Origin: Paragyromitra xinjiangensis
Lineage: Eukaryota > Ascomycota > Pezizomycetes > Pezizales > Discinaceae
Assembly: GCA_038503065.1 (NCBI GenBank)
Contig: JBCAMK010000015.1
Location: 496,001 to 560,000 of the forward strand
Reading direction: 5' to 3'
DNA: 64,000 nt
Below are positions 34,451-45,350 of the stretch, in pieces. A model generated the notes under the pieces. The model saw only the letters and a program-made list of their open reading frames with translations. It was not told the DNA's origin and made no database searches. Numbering within the stretch: the stretch's first letter is position 1; each line of letters starts with the position of its first letter. A program made the position numbers and the translations under genes.

Positions 34451-35032
34451 GTACAGAAAACGACATGACTATCATGCGTAGCTTACAGGTGCCTCCCAGT
34501 ACTACAGCCAGGAAGCATTAGCTATGTTCAACCAGGAGATTTGAAAAGGGTTATGGTAAAGTTGCCTATTAACTCTTTACCATTATTATAGCTCTAGCAG
34601 TGTCTCGTAATTTCACTGTCTAGTTAATTAATGTATTTCTTGGATGCTACTGCACCTTGTAGCCAATCAATAGGAGGCCCAGGCACAGCCTAACGAATAT
34701 TCTTTTCCAGTCAAGCGGGGATCGTAAGTAGGGGCGGCTTTTGGGTCGATCTTGCATTAGCATTCTGATCAGGCCTAGGTTCTCCCTCAGTTATCGAGGA
34801 TTGGTAAGAGCTTCCCTGTATGAATCACCCCAGTACAGTGTTAACTATAACATTGATGCAGGCAGCTACAACAACATACATGTAATACATACTGCAACCA
34901 GCTAACGTATGCCTAATCTGACCCATAATATTTCAGTCTCAGTTAGTTTCTCTCATGTACTTCAAACTCCATAAATATGGATGTTCTTCCCGCTTCTGAA
35001 TATCAGTATCGCCAAGATATACACTGTCCACA

Positions 35033-36277
35033 ATGGAAGCCTCATGCTTCGACGTCGATGCCTACGCTTTCGTGGAGATCGACCCTCGAAATCCCTTAAA
35101 ATCTAAAGAGATATTAGTACCTGGAGCTTTCTTAGGGCCCCCGGACGCATCCTCCACTGTTGTACTCACGCAGCAAGAACACAGAGGATTTAAAAAAAAG
35201 TCATTTCTTAGCACCCTAACCGTCAATCTGGGTGATTTCAAGCTTTTAGATGATAACCCATCACCAAAGCGGATATTTGCACATGCTGTTGCAGGGCACC
35301 ACTTTGACAGTCGTAGGGCATCGACCGGAGCGGTATCCACAACCCGTGGGGAGTTGATGGAATATCGTGTTGGCGATCAGTTTTTTGTGATGGACTCCCT
35401 CAATGAGAAAGATATTCACCAAGGGAAGTACGACTATGCTATTGAAGTCGTGAACCTCAGAAACGCAGAGGTTGGACTTATGCCGGCAACTTGCCTATAT
35501 TTCTATCCCCATGCGAAAGTGGTAGAAGATTTTGAATGGAGTAAGTGCCGTATTAGTCATCCGTGCTACACCTACTGATTTTTATCTTTTTACTCTACAG
35601 CAGCAATCACCGACAGTAGAAAACTACTGAACAAAGTCGGTGATCTCGTCTCGATTGGGCACAGTACCAGAATGATGACCTGGGACCCAACCGGCCAAAA
35701 AACCCGGGATGATTCGTTCGCCTATGGGCGAAACTGTACGACGAAATTTTGGGGGTTTATCCGCATACAGAACATCGTCGAACTCAGCTCCGACGAGATT
35801 GAGAAGTGGAAGAGAACGAATCTCTTGCCAGTGCCTTCTCAGAGCCACCACCTTGAACAGCACGCGCCTGGTTCACTACTCAACATATCTCGTATACTTA
35901 AGTCCCCGCCACCCCCGAATGCCATCGCACCTGCTCAAGGTTCTTCAGCAGTTTCACAACCATCGATCATATCATTTGAGTGTGCTCATTCAGACCCAGA
36001 GGCATGCAGTTGCCAGCGAAAGTCCAATGCCGTAACTGAATTCAAGCGAACTAACCGGATTCCGAATAATAACACACCTAGTGTTCCGGAGTGGCGACAG
36101 CGAGGTGATCGTTACCACGTAGGTGCTATAGGAGGGCACTCTGGAGCTCATGGAGGAGGATTTGGGGTTGAAGGTGGGATGGGGGACCAAGAGCTTAACA
36201 TAGGGTTAGGTTCAACCATTTCAAGGGATGGAAACGGGATGACTATTGAACAACCTATAATCTTTTATAGGTATTGA
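35033..36277 (+). CDS. Orphan protein with SH3-like segment, 394 aa
   Basis: Two exons join in frame: 35033-35540 and 35601-36277 (60-nt intron, GTAAGT to CTACAG). Residues about 105-150 (ELMEYRVGDQFFVMDSL through AEVGLMPATCLYFY) follow the SH3 pattern: a hydrophobic strand, GD-x-F-x-V, then a G-L-M-P-A-x-x-L turn at the usual spacing. The canonical Trp is absent. Exon 2 contains TWDPTGQKTRDD and a Pro/Ser-rich middle, and ends in a Gly-rich, His-rich tail. No membrane segment or signal. SH3-like modules bind Pro-rich peptides, but the role here is unknown. Confidence 0.65.
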
Positions 36278-36297
36278 GTTTATACTTACCCCTCTAT

Positions 36298-36579
36298 CTA
36301 GCTAGAAATGCATGTACTTCGCTCTGTTTTCTGTTCTTGGTTTCTTTTAGGTTGGAACATATTTGGGTTATTCGTTTCTCGTTCTTCTGTGTTGTTTCTG
36401 CTATCTGCCTCTCCTATTTCATTCATTTCATTAGGGATATATTTTAGGTAGAAGGTTTCAGTAGGTCCGGAAATATAGTTGTCGCGCTGGCAGATGCAAA
36501 TTATCATAACCGCATCTAGGACGCCGTAGAAAGCAGCAATCAGTTTTATCCACCACAAAGTCGCACCCCAAGCGGGCAT
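36298..36579 (-). CDS. Possible small single-pass membrane protein, 93 aa
   Basis: An ATG-initiated frame gives one hydrophobic helix near the N-terminus (LWWIKLIAAFYGVLDAVMII) followed by a polar, Asn/Glu-rich tail. It is convergent with the SH3-like gene, 20 bp away. There is no independent support such as a family match or conserved splice sites, so it may be chance. Confidence 0.25.
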   Translation of the reverse strand: MPAWGATLWWIKLIAAFYGVLDAVMIICICQRDNYISGPTETFYLKYIPNEMNEIGEADSRNNTEERETNNPNMFQPKRNQEQKTERSTCISS

Positions 36580-36803
36580 TAGATCGTCCGATATTACCAG
36601 AAGTTTACGACCTATGCTATGCTAGGATGTATGCCCCGTGACAGCACCCCCGAACATATCATATGAGGCCATAGATCATTTAATCGGGGATCATTAATGT
36701 CCACCGGCCGGCAACCGGATCATGCATCCTTAGCAGGCTAAGGACCGAGCGTATATGGTGCAATAAGTACGCCAAAATGTCTCAAAGAAAAGACGATGAA
36801 TAG

Positions 36804-37031
36804 TGTGAATGCGGGCGAGGCATTCAAAGTGTGGAGCACATATTGTTAGAGTGTTCCTTTGGTATCGACGCAAGTGTGGAGGCCGAAAAAGAAATGGGAG
36901 AAGAGTTGATGGTTAAAAAATTACTGTATACGAAGAAAGGAGAGAGGTATGGAGTTGAGATATGGAAAGAGTTTAGGAGAAATCAGGGAGAGACGAGATG
37001 GGAGGGAGAAAGGGAAGACAGGGAGTTTTAA
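36804..37031 (+). mobile_element. 3' remnant of a non-LTR retrotransposon reverse-transcriptase ORF
   Basis: The frame reads CECGRGIQSVEHILLEC, a C-x-C-x(8)-H-x(4)-C knuckle like that near the C-terminus of ORF2 in many LINE-type elements. A basic/acidic tail follows to a TAA at 37029-37031. The codon before the first Cys is TAG. The upstream polymerase part is missing, as usual for 5'-truncated copies. About 170 bp downstream is an (ATCT)n tract that may be the element's simple-repeat tail. Confidence 0.6.
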
Positions 37032-37203
37032 TGGGGATATAGAGGTGTGGAGTGACAAAGTGAATGCAGGAAAATTTTATGTTGTTTTGGGGGGGTTTGT
37101 TGGTTGTTACGTTTTATTGTTTTTGTTCGTTTTTGGTTTGTTGGTTGTTTTGGTTTGTTTTGTTTAGTTGACCGCCATAACCTAAGGGTTGGATGCGTGT
37201 ATG

Positions 37204-37244
<41 letters not shown>
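37204..37244. repeat. (ATCT)n microsatellite
   Basis: About ten perfect tandem ATCT units. Either a free microsatellite or the 3' tail of the LINE remnant just upstream. Confidence 0.95.
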
Positions 37245-37493
37245 CCGGATCGTGGCAACTAAAGCACATCTGGCAGTCATGCGACTTTATTCTTAGCCAT
37301 TTCCTTGGTTATATCATAAGAAGGAGGCAATATTGATACTGGATACAGGGGGGAGGGGCGAAGCAGAGGCAGAAAGCCTCTGTATATATATTACTAATCG
37401 GCTAATTGAGCATCACCCACCATATGTCTCGCCGGCCAACACCCCCAGATTCCGAATGCGCTGAATAGGCGCTGAATAATCCATAGCCAACGA

Positions 37494-37658
37494 AAGCGTA
37501 GTAACTCGAGGGGGGGAACCTCACGCTAAGCCGTTGGGATTTCTTCTACAGGCAAGGCTTTTAGAAGGGCTGAGTACGGCGAAAATTCCTCGCCATCTTA
37601 CCTATAGAGGCAATTCCAACATCATAGCGTGAAGTTCCCTCTCTCTCGAGTCACGGTA
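37494..37658. mobile_element. MITE-like element, family A, copy 2 (about 165 bp)
   Basis: Read on the minus strand it aligns from end to end with copy 1 at 24610-24777: TACCGTGACTCGAGAGAGAG, then TGTTGGAATTGCCTCTA, GGTAAG-GCGAG, GCCTTGCCTGTAGAAG, and the far arm back to CTCGAGTTACTACG. The left end has lost the perfect TACCG terminus. Sequence between the copies differs by many transitions, indicating age. Confidence 0.83.
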
Positions 37659-38341
37659 GGCAAGGGATAGTAAAAAAACCCGAATGGAAAAGCATACATA
37701 GGCATATGAGGCCCTACGTAGGCAGAGAAATGATGGAACCAAATAACAGGAATTCGAATAGAACCATATGCGGCACGAAAGGGAGCAAATATCAACAGGC
37801 TACCCAACACAGTGTCGAGTGATGTCGAGTGATGCTAATGGCACGATAAAATCAATTCGCATACATACCTGATAGCGTCACTCCTAAATAGCTAGCACTT
37901 TTGGTGGATTTCTATTGGTGTATATAGATACTTGGCGGAGTCGTTCGTGAAATGAGCCTTCAACGAAATAAGATCAACGGAAAATTTAGTCAACGAAGAC
38001 AAGAACCCCGGGGATTATATATGCCTAACTGACTAGACAAACGGGAGGCTCGATCAATGATATTGGGGAAAGCTTGAAGTCAATCCAAAAACAACATTAC
38101 GAAGCTTGTTAATGTTTGTAAGTAAGAGTAGAGAGAGGCCTCTATTTTATCTAAGATATTTTTGAGTACTTCCAGTACCTATTTAACAAGCTAAATTTTG
38201 AGATTAACGATTAAAATAATACTAGTCACAGTAACCATACTTGATAGCGCTCGCAACTCGTGTTGTAAACCCGTGATGCTACAGAAAGAAAGAGGAAGAA
38301 AACCACTATTCCATAACCACCTATTGTGTTCTATACCGCGC
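37659..38341. other. Spacer
   Basis: AT-rich; no gene or repeat recognised. Confidence 0.5.
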
Positions 38342-39741
38342 TCACTGCCGCGGGTGAGGCCCAGAACAGAATCTTTCGAATTCTTCATCTGTCATTTCCC
38401 ACAATTGCTTCCCACTCCACCGGAAGGCTTCCTCGACAATTTCTTCATGACTCTCTCTGTAGCCCTTCGTGGCAGTCGATGGCTGGCTTTCAAACCCTTC
38501 ATCGTCCATTCTATTAGGATTAGAAGACACCCCACCCTTGCTATTCCAATTCCATGGATCTACATCCATGAGCTCCCCAAAGTCAAAATCTGGCAAATCT
38601 CCAAAGTTCTCTTGAGATTCTTCTTCCGGAGAAAGGACATTCTCTGATGAAGGAGTACTGAAAGAGATATCGGGGCTAGTTGGGGTTGAAGCGGGCGACG
38701 GTGGCATGTTTTCGGGCGAGGTTTGCGAGTACTGAGCTTCCAGGTTAGATCCGTAGCGGTGTTAATCTTTTACAGGGTACGAGAGCTTACTAAAGCAGAT
38801 GTGTATTGTGGGCTGTCCGATTTTTCTCCGTTAACTGCTCTCCGAAGAGTCTCCCAAGCACTTTCAACCACACCTCGCTTTCTGGACGCTATGATGGCTC
38901 TTTCTTCTGCAACTGCTTCCTGCACTTCCTTCACTTTTCTCCACGCCATCAAATCACTGACAATTGCGTACGTCCAAGTTCCTGTCTTAACTCCAAGATC
39001 CACAAAAATATTAAGTGAATGCGTAAAGAGTTTCTGGAAAACGTTACTTTCCTCTGAAACCCACCCATGACGCTGGAACGGTTCAGCAAATGCCATCCGT
39101 AGGTTACGCCGAAGTTCCCACCATTCCTCTCCCTCAATCCCGAACCCCTTGGCTAGCTTTACAAGCTGAAGGATCCCCTCAAGTGCATCTTTTCCACAAG
39201 TATGCTGGGTGAAAACCTCCGCTCTAGTATGCTGTGGCCAACCATAGAATGTTGCGAATGCCTCAGAGCATTTCTGGAAAGCAGCAATAAGTTCATTATC
39301 CGTAAAAAGGTGATCTTCGTCATCAGCTGCTTTGAAAAAGGCCTCAATGATGAGAGGGCTATAGGTATTCCACAGCATCGGATCTGACGGGGGGAATGAA
39401 ACAGCTGAAAGAGAGTATATTAACTGGAAAAATCCTTCTAGATCCCATTGCTCTGCGGCGCTGAGAGCAGGAAGCGGAATCTGGGAGACATAATTGGTTT
39501 GATTCTGAGAGAACTGCCCCATTCCTGGGGCATCATCGGATACTCCCCCGGTAGGAGCTCTCAGCAGAGATTGCTTGGCTTGATGGGCCTGGATGAAAAG
39601 CTCCAGTTTGAGGTCCCTGCTAGGTATACCGTTAACTGAGCTCGGCTGCTCGAGGGAAGGAGATTGTTTCTGGTGAGGGCGTGAGACTTCCATGACGTTT
39701 CTGGCTTCTGTTGGTATAGAGCGTAGAGGAAGTTGCAGCAT
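38342..39741 (-). CDS. Orphan protein, 446 aa
   Basis: Two exons join in frame: 39741-38791 and 38731-38342 (59-nt intron, GTAAGC to GCTCAG). Residues about 90-300 form a helical, Trp- and Phe-rich region (AAEQWDLEGFFQLIYSLSAV, WWELRRNLRMAFAEPFQRHGW, TWTYAIVSDLMAWRKVKEV) that looks like one globular domain. The C-terminus is acidic and Ser/Pro-rich (PDFDFGELMDVDPWNWNSKG), resembling an activation domain, though no DNA-binding motif is visible. I do not recognise the family. The ATG at 39741 is the first in frame; one 15 codons later is also possible. Confidence 0.7.
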
Positions 39742-40977
39742 ATGCTACTGTCATGCAAGGTTTGCAACGCAATTCGGCTATTTCAAAGCGTTGGCAGAAG
39801 GTGTGCGGGATGAAATAGCTCCGGTAGTGGTTGGAAAGCTTGGTAGTTAGCTGAAAATCTGAGCCCAATTTCTCAGAGCTATGTAGCACAGTATGTAGGC
39901 TGTGGATAGAAGAGGGCAAGAAGGAGAGGAACGTAAGGGAGACTCTTACTGTACTTATGAGAGGAAATATCCCATAGAATCCTTTCGGAACCATAGAAAA
40001 CAAAAGTACGTATAGCTGTTCCCAACCATATAAAAAAACCCCCCAAATTTTGCGGAATTAATGATTGGCTGGCTAGTACTTCAATGGTGATGTGATATCA
40101 TAGTGCATAGATTCTATGGCCAACACTGCCACAAAAAATTCTCAGGTAAAAGAAGGACATTAGAGCCCCCTAGCCCCTCTAAAACTTCTGACCCTAACGG
40201 AGTTGGGGCATTTTGCCATTTGAAGCTATTATCTTCACCTCCTACATTACATGAAGGAGACTAGGCTCGATTGCAACCCTTAATCTTCAAGTTCAAGTGA
40301 CCGGCAAATTTTTACGTTAACCTCAATAAGCCAGATAAAAGCCTCATTAGAGAGATTTATCGTATCTGCCAATAGGGCGGTGAGAAATATCCGCCAAACT
40401 TGGCCCGAAAACGTTATCAACAAGATTAAGGGTAATATAGATGTGGGCACCCACCTTATCGATAACGTTTACTTCCCTGAAACCTTGTCCTGTGGATCTC
40501 ATTCAGCCTCAATCTGGCCGGACCGGGGCTGTAGCTTCCCCAACCGCCACTACATGTAAATCTAAGGCCACCCACTAGCTACATAAGTCTCCATATAATA
40601 CAGCCCTAAAAGCTATCGTCGGGAGCTCATACGGTAGACTATGTAGAAAGTATATACCGATGTGAAAAATTATTCCCAGCCTTATTTACTCCAAAGAGGC
40701 TACAGTCTAGGGAAGTTAGATCTATCTAGATCATTCATCTACGTTTAACTAAGCCAATCACTGGAAACTGCCCAAGTGCCAGATATCTGCGAAGAGACAT
40801 CAGACCAGTGTGATCCAGAGAATAGTTTATTTGAATCTAAAGGAACTCTGACGAAATTATTTCCACTGAGTCCTACCCTAGCTCCACATTTGTGTACCAT
40901 AACTCTTCTTAAGTCCTCCATGCTGACTATTGAGCAACAAACCAATAAATGGGCTATGAGCCACAAAGAATTACTAC
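39742..40977. other. Spacer
   Basis: It contains the upstream region of the 446-aa gene, a short inverted repeat AACGTTATC/GATAACGTT at 40409-40470, and TACATGTA at 40551. No gene seen. Confidence 0.5.
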
Positions 40978-41410
40978 CTATTTCTTTGCACTACCGCTGC
41001 TTCCAGAGCTCGGGGAAGTATAGGTAGAACCTCCCTTTCCGTCGTTGTGATAGGTCGAGCCCTTTACTTTGTGAGTAGGAACGAATGCAAAAAAAAATGA
41101 TCCGAAGAATGAGATAGGAGCTTGCTGACTTACATTGGAGTTGCTATAGTAGTAGGACCCATCCTCTAACGAGCACAAATCAGCGTTCGGCTCAGCAAGA
41201 AATCAGACAGATCTACTTACGGTTACTGTAATGGTAAGAGTTGGGGTTGGGTGCACTAGACCCATAGTCACGGGCACAGTAATGGTTATCCTGTAAAGGT
41301 CATCAATCGAGATGCTCAACCAAATCAAGTAGACGAATAACGCAACATACAGCACTGCCAGTACCGGAAGACTTGTATGTATAGCTCTGGCCTTTGTTAT
41401 CAGTAGGCAT
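40978..41410 (-). CDS. Small Tyr/Ser/Asn/Gly-rich protein, 81 aa, four exons
   Basis: Four tiny exons join in frame: 41410-41351, 41290-41221, 41165-41134 and 41061-40978, all with GT-AG introns of 55-72 nt. The product contains NHYCARDYGSSAPNPNSYHY, then SNQ|DGSYYYSNSN|GSTYHNDGKG and a Ser/Gly tail ending SAKK. The repeated Y-x-Y-S-N / G-S-Y/T-Y-Y pattern resembles a small conserved protein family I have seen in many filamentous fungi without an assigned function. It is hydrophilic with no signal peptide. Exons this small are missed by open-frame scans; the consistency of all three junctions is the main support. A GGGTTAGGGTTAG telomere-like word lies about 200 bp upstream. Confidence 0.78.
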
Positions 41411-43046
41411 TGCAAGAAACGATGGTGTGATTCGAAAGTTGAGGTTTTGTTGTGGTGGAAAGTCAGAGGTTGTGGAAAGAAGAAGTGAAGGAAGGATGCG
41501 GGGTATGTGCTCAGATAAATAAAAGAGACGAGCAAGCCCGACAAGATCAATGGCTTTTATAGTAACAAACCTTACTCTCAAACCTACACCCTAAGTGCTG
41601 CTAATCCCACATACGGGTTAGGGTTAGCACAATAATAGTGTTGATGTGCCTGAGTTCCTAGCTGATGAAATTGGTTGCCTGATTCACGTGACCCCCGTAC
41701 CAAGTGGTATCACTAAACAACAGCCTCAACACCCTGAGCTATTCGGATCATCGCAAGTTAGCCAAACATGCTCTGGGCATCTCTGTCTTAAATCTCTCTA
41801 GAATATCTGAGCGTTCCAAAAGCCCTGCTCTTCTCACGTTTAGACTAGGAGCTGTGTAGCCAAAGAGCCGCTCAGTTAATGACTACGTCGCTACATGTAG
41901 TCTAGAAGTGCTAGTTGAGAAAGGCATATACGAAGTCCATACCCAATAACCCGCCAAAATGGCCGTAATGTAGTGTAGCTAGCCGGAGAAGTCTAGCTTT
42001 TCAAGTCAGATATGTGAGTTACTGCGGATGCTATTAATTATCAGGACACTGTCTGTTCTACCACTCCAGGTGTTGTTACACCTCTAGTCCGCTTACCCCT
42101 TCCCGGATCCAGAAACCTAAGAAATGTTTGTGACTATAAGATCTCAGAAAATTACCGGAAGTTTCCCACAGCGCGCAGCCACAGGTAGTAGAAATGGGAA
42201 CGAGCCTACATGCAATTCCTGATATAACCTTCGGGCTATATAACCCGGCAGAGATTCTCACCATCACCTTAGGGAGTTTTTGACCGAAAAGCAAATCCAC
42301 AAGCAGTACAACCCATAGTAAGGGGGCCAGTCTAGACTCGAAGAAACAAATGCAGTTATTATCACAGATCATCACTCGGTAATACAGATCGCAGAAAATT
42401 CCGTTTCCGGATTGAAACATTGACAGACGAATCAAATCCTACGATTAATCATTTCACATTCTCCATGCATATATAGATCGTAAAATCCCGATGCTCCGTC
42501 CCAAAGGGCCGACAAATCACGAGCAACCTAAGATTGGTCTATAAAACACTTATTTTGTCCTTTCACTCCCCTGCATAAAACATGAAGCAACCCCTTCCCC
42601 GCATCAAGACATCCGATCGCATCGTAAAACAGAGAACCAATAGAAAACGCATGACACATAAAAGTAAAGAAAGTATAAGGAAATGAAACACCCTGCATGA
42701 CGAAATAGTTGACGTGTATTAATAGATAGGAAACAATTCAGTCGTTAGTTTTTCTCTTTTCTCCCTCGCTGTCAAAAAAGATCAGATGAAAGGAAAACAT
42801 CATAACGATAGGCCAAAAAGCAAACCCTGCCGATACCAAACAAAACTCATAAAACAAAAAAAATCACCTCAAAAACGATACGATTCGCCAACGGATAGAT
42901 AAGATTACCATACGCATGAAAACGAGCAAAGTTTCAGCATTAACCGCGTCCATAACAAGATATTACCATCTCTCCCTTTCACACATTCACTCACTTCCTG
43001 TTCACTCTCTTTTCCACCATGCATGTCACTGCGATCCTCACAAAAC
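41411..43046. other. Spacer
   Basis: It contains the double telomeric-type word GGGTTAGGGTTAG at about 41617-41629, TACATGTA at 41892, and the AT-rich 3' flank of the next gene (42600-43046). No gene supported. Confidence 0.5.
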
Positions 43047-45350
43047 TCACCTACTCATCCTTCCCCCCTCGCTCCCCATTTGCGTTCGCCTCTCTTCTTC
43101 CTCCTCAGGTACATCACTTAGTCTTGTCGGGTGATGATGTGGCGCCCTCGGGATCGCCCCCCAGCCAGGCCCATACCCGCCACCATCGACCGGAACGCCG
43201 CCGCCATTATCACCATACGCTGCACCACCATAATCTGGGATTCTATCCCACGCGGGCTCTTCCTCTTCCTCTTCCTCCATTTCCGCGCGTGATGGTTCCC
43301 GGCGCTGGTACTGCTGTGCGGGAAGTGGGTGCCCTTGTTCATCGAGAACCACGTTTCCGTGCTCATCAAATTCCCACGGCCCACCAGCTTCACCAAGACC
43401 CCCATCGGAGACATCAGATACGGTGACGGAGCCCGAGTGATGGGTACGAAGAGCAGGATTAGCGATGCAGCTACCCGATTCAGCGCCAGGGGAAAGAGTG
43501 CGAGAAGGATCGCCCGCTGGAAGGTGGATAGCGGCGTGTTCTTGCTGATAGAACGGCTTCTGCTGGTTCCGCTGTTGTTGCTGTTGTTGCTGCCGCGATT
43601 GCTGGTTTTGGGGCGTTTGGGGCGGAGGGTAGGAAGGCGAAGGAGTACCGGGGATGCCAGGAGATTGACCGCTAGCTGCCCCCGTAGATGTTGGTTGGGC
43701 GTGTGCCGGTGACGCGATATGAGGCTCGTGATGGAGCGTCGCGCTCGGGCCAAGATCACTTTGGACAGGGCTGCTACCGTATCCATACTCATAGTGTTCC
43801 TGGTACTGTTGGGCATCCGGCTGTGCGGAGCCACCTGCGTGTGAGCTTGATGAAGTTCTTGGACGCGCACCACTTCCACTACGACTGGGCATTGGAACCC
43901 CCGGCATGGGCATCGGGAGTACCTGAACACCACCGACAAGCGTCGGATGACCTTCACGGAGACTATTCGTCCTTTCCCTTTCCTCCTGTTCCCGTCGTCC
44001 AAGTTCTTCCCATGCACGTCTGCATTCCTCTCTCGAGATCTGCAGTTCCCTCCTCATCTCTTCGACCAATTTCTCGGCGGTAGCTTTCTCGGCCTCCAAC
44101 TTGTTAGCCTTTGTAAGCGCATCTGCCCGCTTCTGTCGTTCAACTCGCAACGAGCGTTCAAGTTCACTACTCATCTCTTTCGCCCGTTCTTGATCAGACT
44201 TTGTGTCAAAAAACCACCGCTGGAACTTTCGCTCCGAAGATGCGCGGAGACGTTGAAGCTCTACCACAGCCTGGAAGAGGTTTGCGCCAGCAGTTGAGAG
44301 GTCACTAATCTGACGCGCCATTTCTTGTTCAAGAGGGAGATGCTTTAACTCCTCCCGATTGTGTTCTAAACGTGAAATCCAGTACCCCGTCAAACCCTCC
44401 CAGCGCGATGAGAGCCTCTCCCATCGCTCAAATGCGTGCGGGAAGCTACTCGTCACAGTCTGACCAGGTTGGCGGCTGCTAGTACTTCCGGGAGGTCCGG
44501 AAGTTGCTGGATTTGGGGCTGCACTCGTTGCCGGATGACTCGAAGAGGCTTGTTGCGGCTGCGCTTGAAATTGCGCATGACGTTGAGATTGCGATGGAAC
44601 TTGGCCTTGTGTTTGTGGTTGTGGTTGCTCAGTAGGTCGCATCGGTTCCGGTTGTCTCGCCCGGCTTGAAGCAGAGGGCCGTTGTGCTGACGGACCAGCG
44701 GTTTGCGCGCCACCGGTGGCTTGTGTGGTTGATGTTGTAGGTCTCGGCGCGTGCACTCGAGGTTGATTCGTTGATCCAGTATTTACCTTTGGTTGCTGCG
44801 GAGCAACCCTTGCATATGCTCCCTCCGAATTACCCATTCCTCCTCCAGCCTGCTGCGGGTGCTGATTCTGTTGCGGTACAGTTTGGCTATTGCTTCTCGC
44901 CCTTGTATCTCGCCTTCCTGCGCCCGATTCTCCCTGAGCTTGCATCAATGGTTGATGTTGCTGCTGTTGACCTCCTGCTCCCCGAACTGCGTTGTTATTA
45001 TTGCTTGGATTTCGCGAGTGGCCGCGTTGCTGTGGCGCACCAGGAGCAGATGAGTAATTCACAGGCGTGGGACCTGATGTACCTGCCGCCATCATCGCGG
45101 ACATGGACGCGTTTTCCTCCTCTGAATCTGGGGTGAACGGATGCGGAACACGGATCGCCTCCTCAAGCGCAAAATGTATGGCACTCAGGGTATGTCTAGA
45201 GAATTTACGTGCAGATTCAAGTTCCGTCGGAAGCGTTGGAGAGTCTGTTGTGGATCGTCGACGGGTATCGTCGAAGTCAGAGCCTCGTAGAAATTCGCCT
45301 CTCGTCGGTGTCGGTGACGACGAGGACGGAGAGGAAGAGGAGGAGAACAA
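43047..45350 (-). CDS. Large Q/S/P-rich coiled-coil orphan protein (5' end unresolved)
   Basis: A single minus-strand frame is open for more than 760 codons and ends at TGA 43047. An N-terminal helical segment (LESARKFSRHTLSAIHFALE, then PHPFTPDSEEENAS) is followed by a long Gln/Ser/Pro-rich disordered region. Next come a helical domain (FERWERLSSRWEGLTGYWIS), a coiled coil of about 100 residues (KEMSSELERSLRVERQKRAD, KLVEEMRRELQISREECRRA), and a Pro/Gln-rich tail with a Glu run. Role unknown. The frame stays open upstream to about 45518 without an in-frame ATG; the first ATG is at 45103, inside what looks like conserved coding sequence. The true start is therefore probably in an upstream exon that I could not place. 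An AG|GTGAGT at the stop also allows a further 3' exon. Confidence 0.72.
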   Translation of the reverse strand: MFSSSSSPSSSSPTPTRGEFLRGSDFDDTRRRSTTDSPTLPTELESARKFSRHTLSAIHFALEEAIRVPHPFTPDSEEENASMSAMMAAGTSGPTPVNYSSAPGAPQQRGHSRNPSNNNNAVRGAGGQQQQHQPLMQAQGESGAGRRDTRARSNSQTVPQQNQHPQQAGGGMGNSEGAYARVAPQQPKVNTGSTNQPRVHAPRPTTSTTQATGGAQTAGPSAQRPSASSRARQPEPMRPTEQPQPQTQGQVPSQSQRHAQFQAQPQQASSSHPATSAAPNPATSGPPGSTSSRQPGQTVTSSFPHAFERWERLSSRWEGLTGYWISRLEHNREELKHLPLEQEMARQISDLSTAGANLFQAVVELQRLRASSERKFQRWFFDTKSDQERAKEMSSELERSLRVERQKRADALTKANKLEAEKATAEKLVEEMRRELQISREECRRAWEELGRREQEERERTNSLREGHPTLVGGVQVLPMPMPGVPMPSRSGSGARPRTSSSSHAGGSAQPDAQQYQEHYEYGYGSSPVQSDLGPSATLHHEPHIASPAHAQPTSTGAASGQSPGIPGTPSPSYPPPQTPQNQQSRQQQQQQQRNQQKPFYQQEHAAIHLPAGDPSRTLSPGAESGSCIANPALRTHHSGSVTVSDVSDGGLGEAGGPWEFDEHGNVVLDEQGHPLPAQQYQRREPSRAEMEEEEEEEPAWDRIPDYGGAAYGDNGGGVPVDGGGYGPGWGAIPRAPHHHPTRLSDVPEEEEERRTQMGSEGGRMSR

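Noticed and set aside
40409..40470. AACGTTATC/GATAACGTT inverted repeat
   Set aside because: Only 9 bp arms, no second copy and no terminal features; too weak to call an element.
43118..44017. 299-codon minus-strand frame overlapping the Q-rich gene in another phase
   Set aside because: The Arg/Ser/His-rich product reflects frame-shifted CAG/CGG codons; the long 767-codon frame explains the region better.
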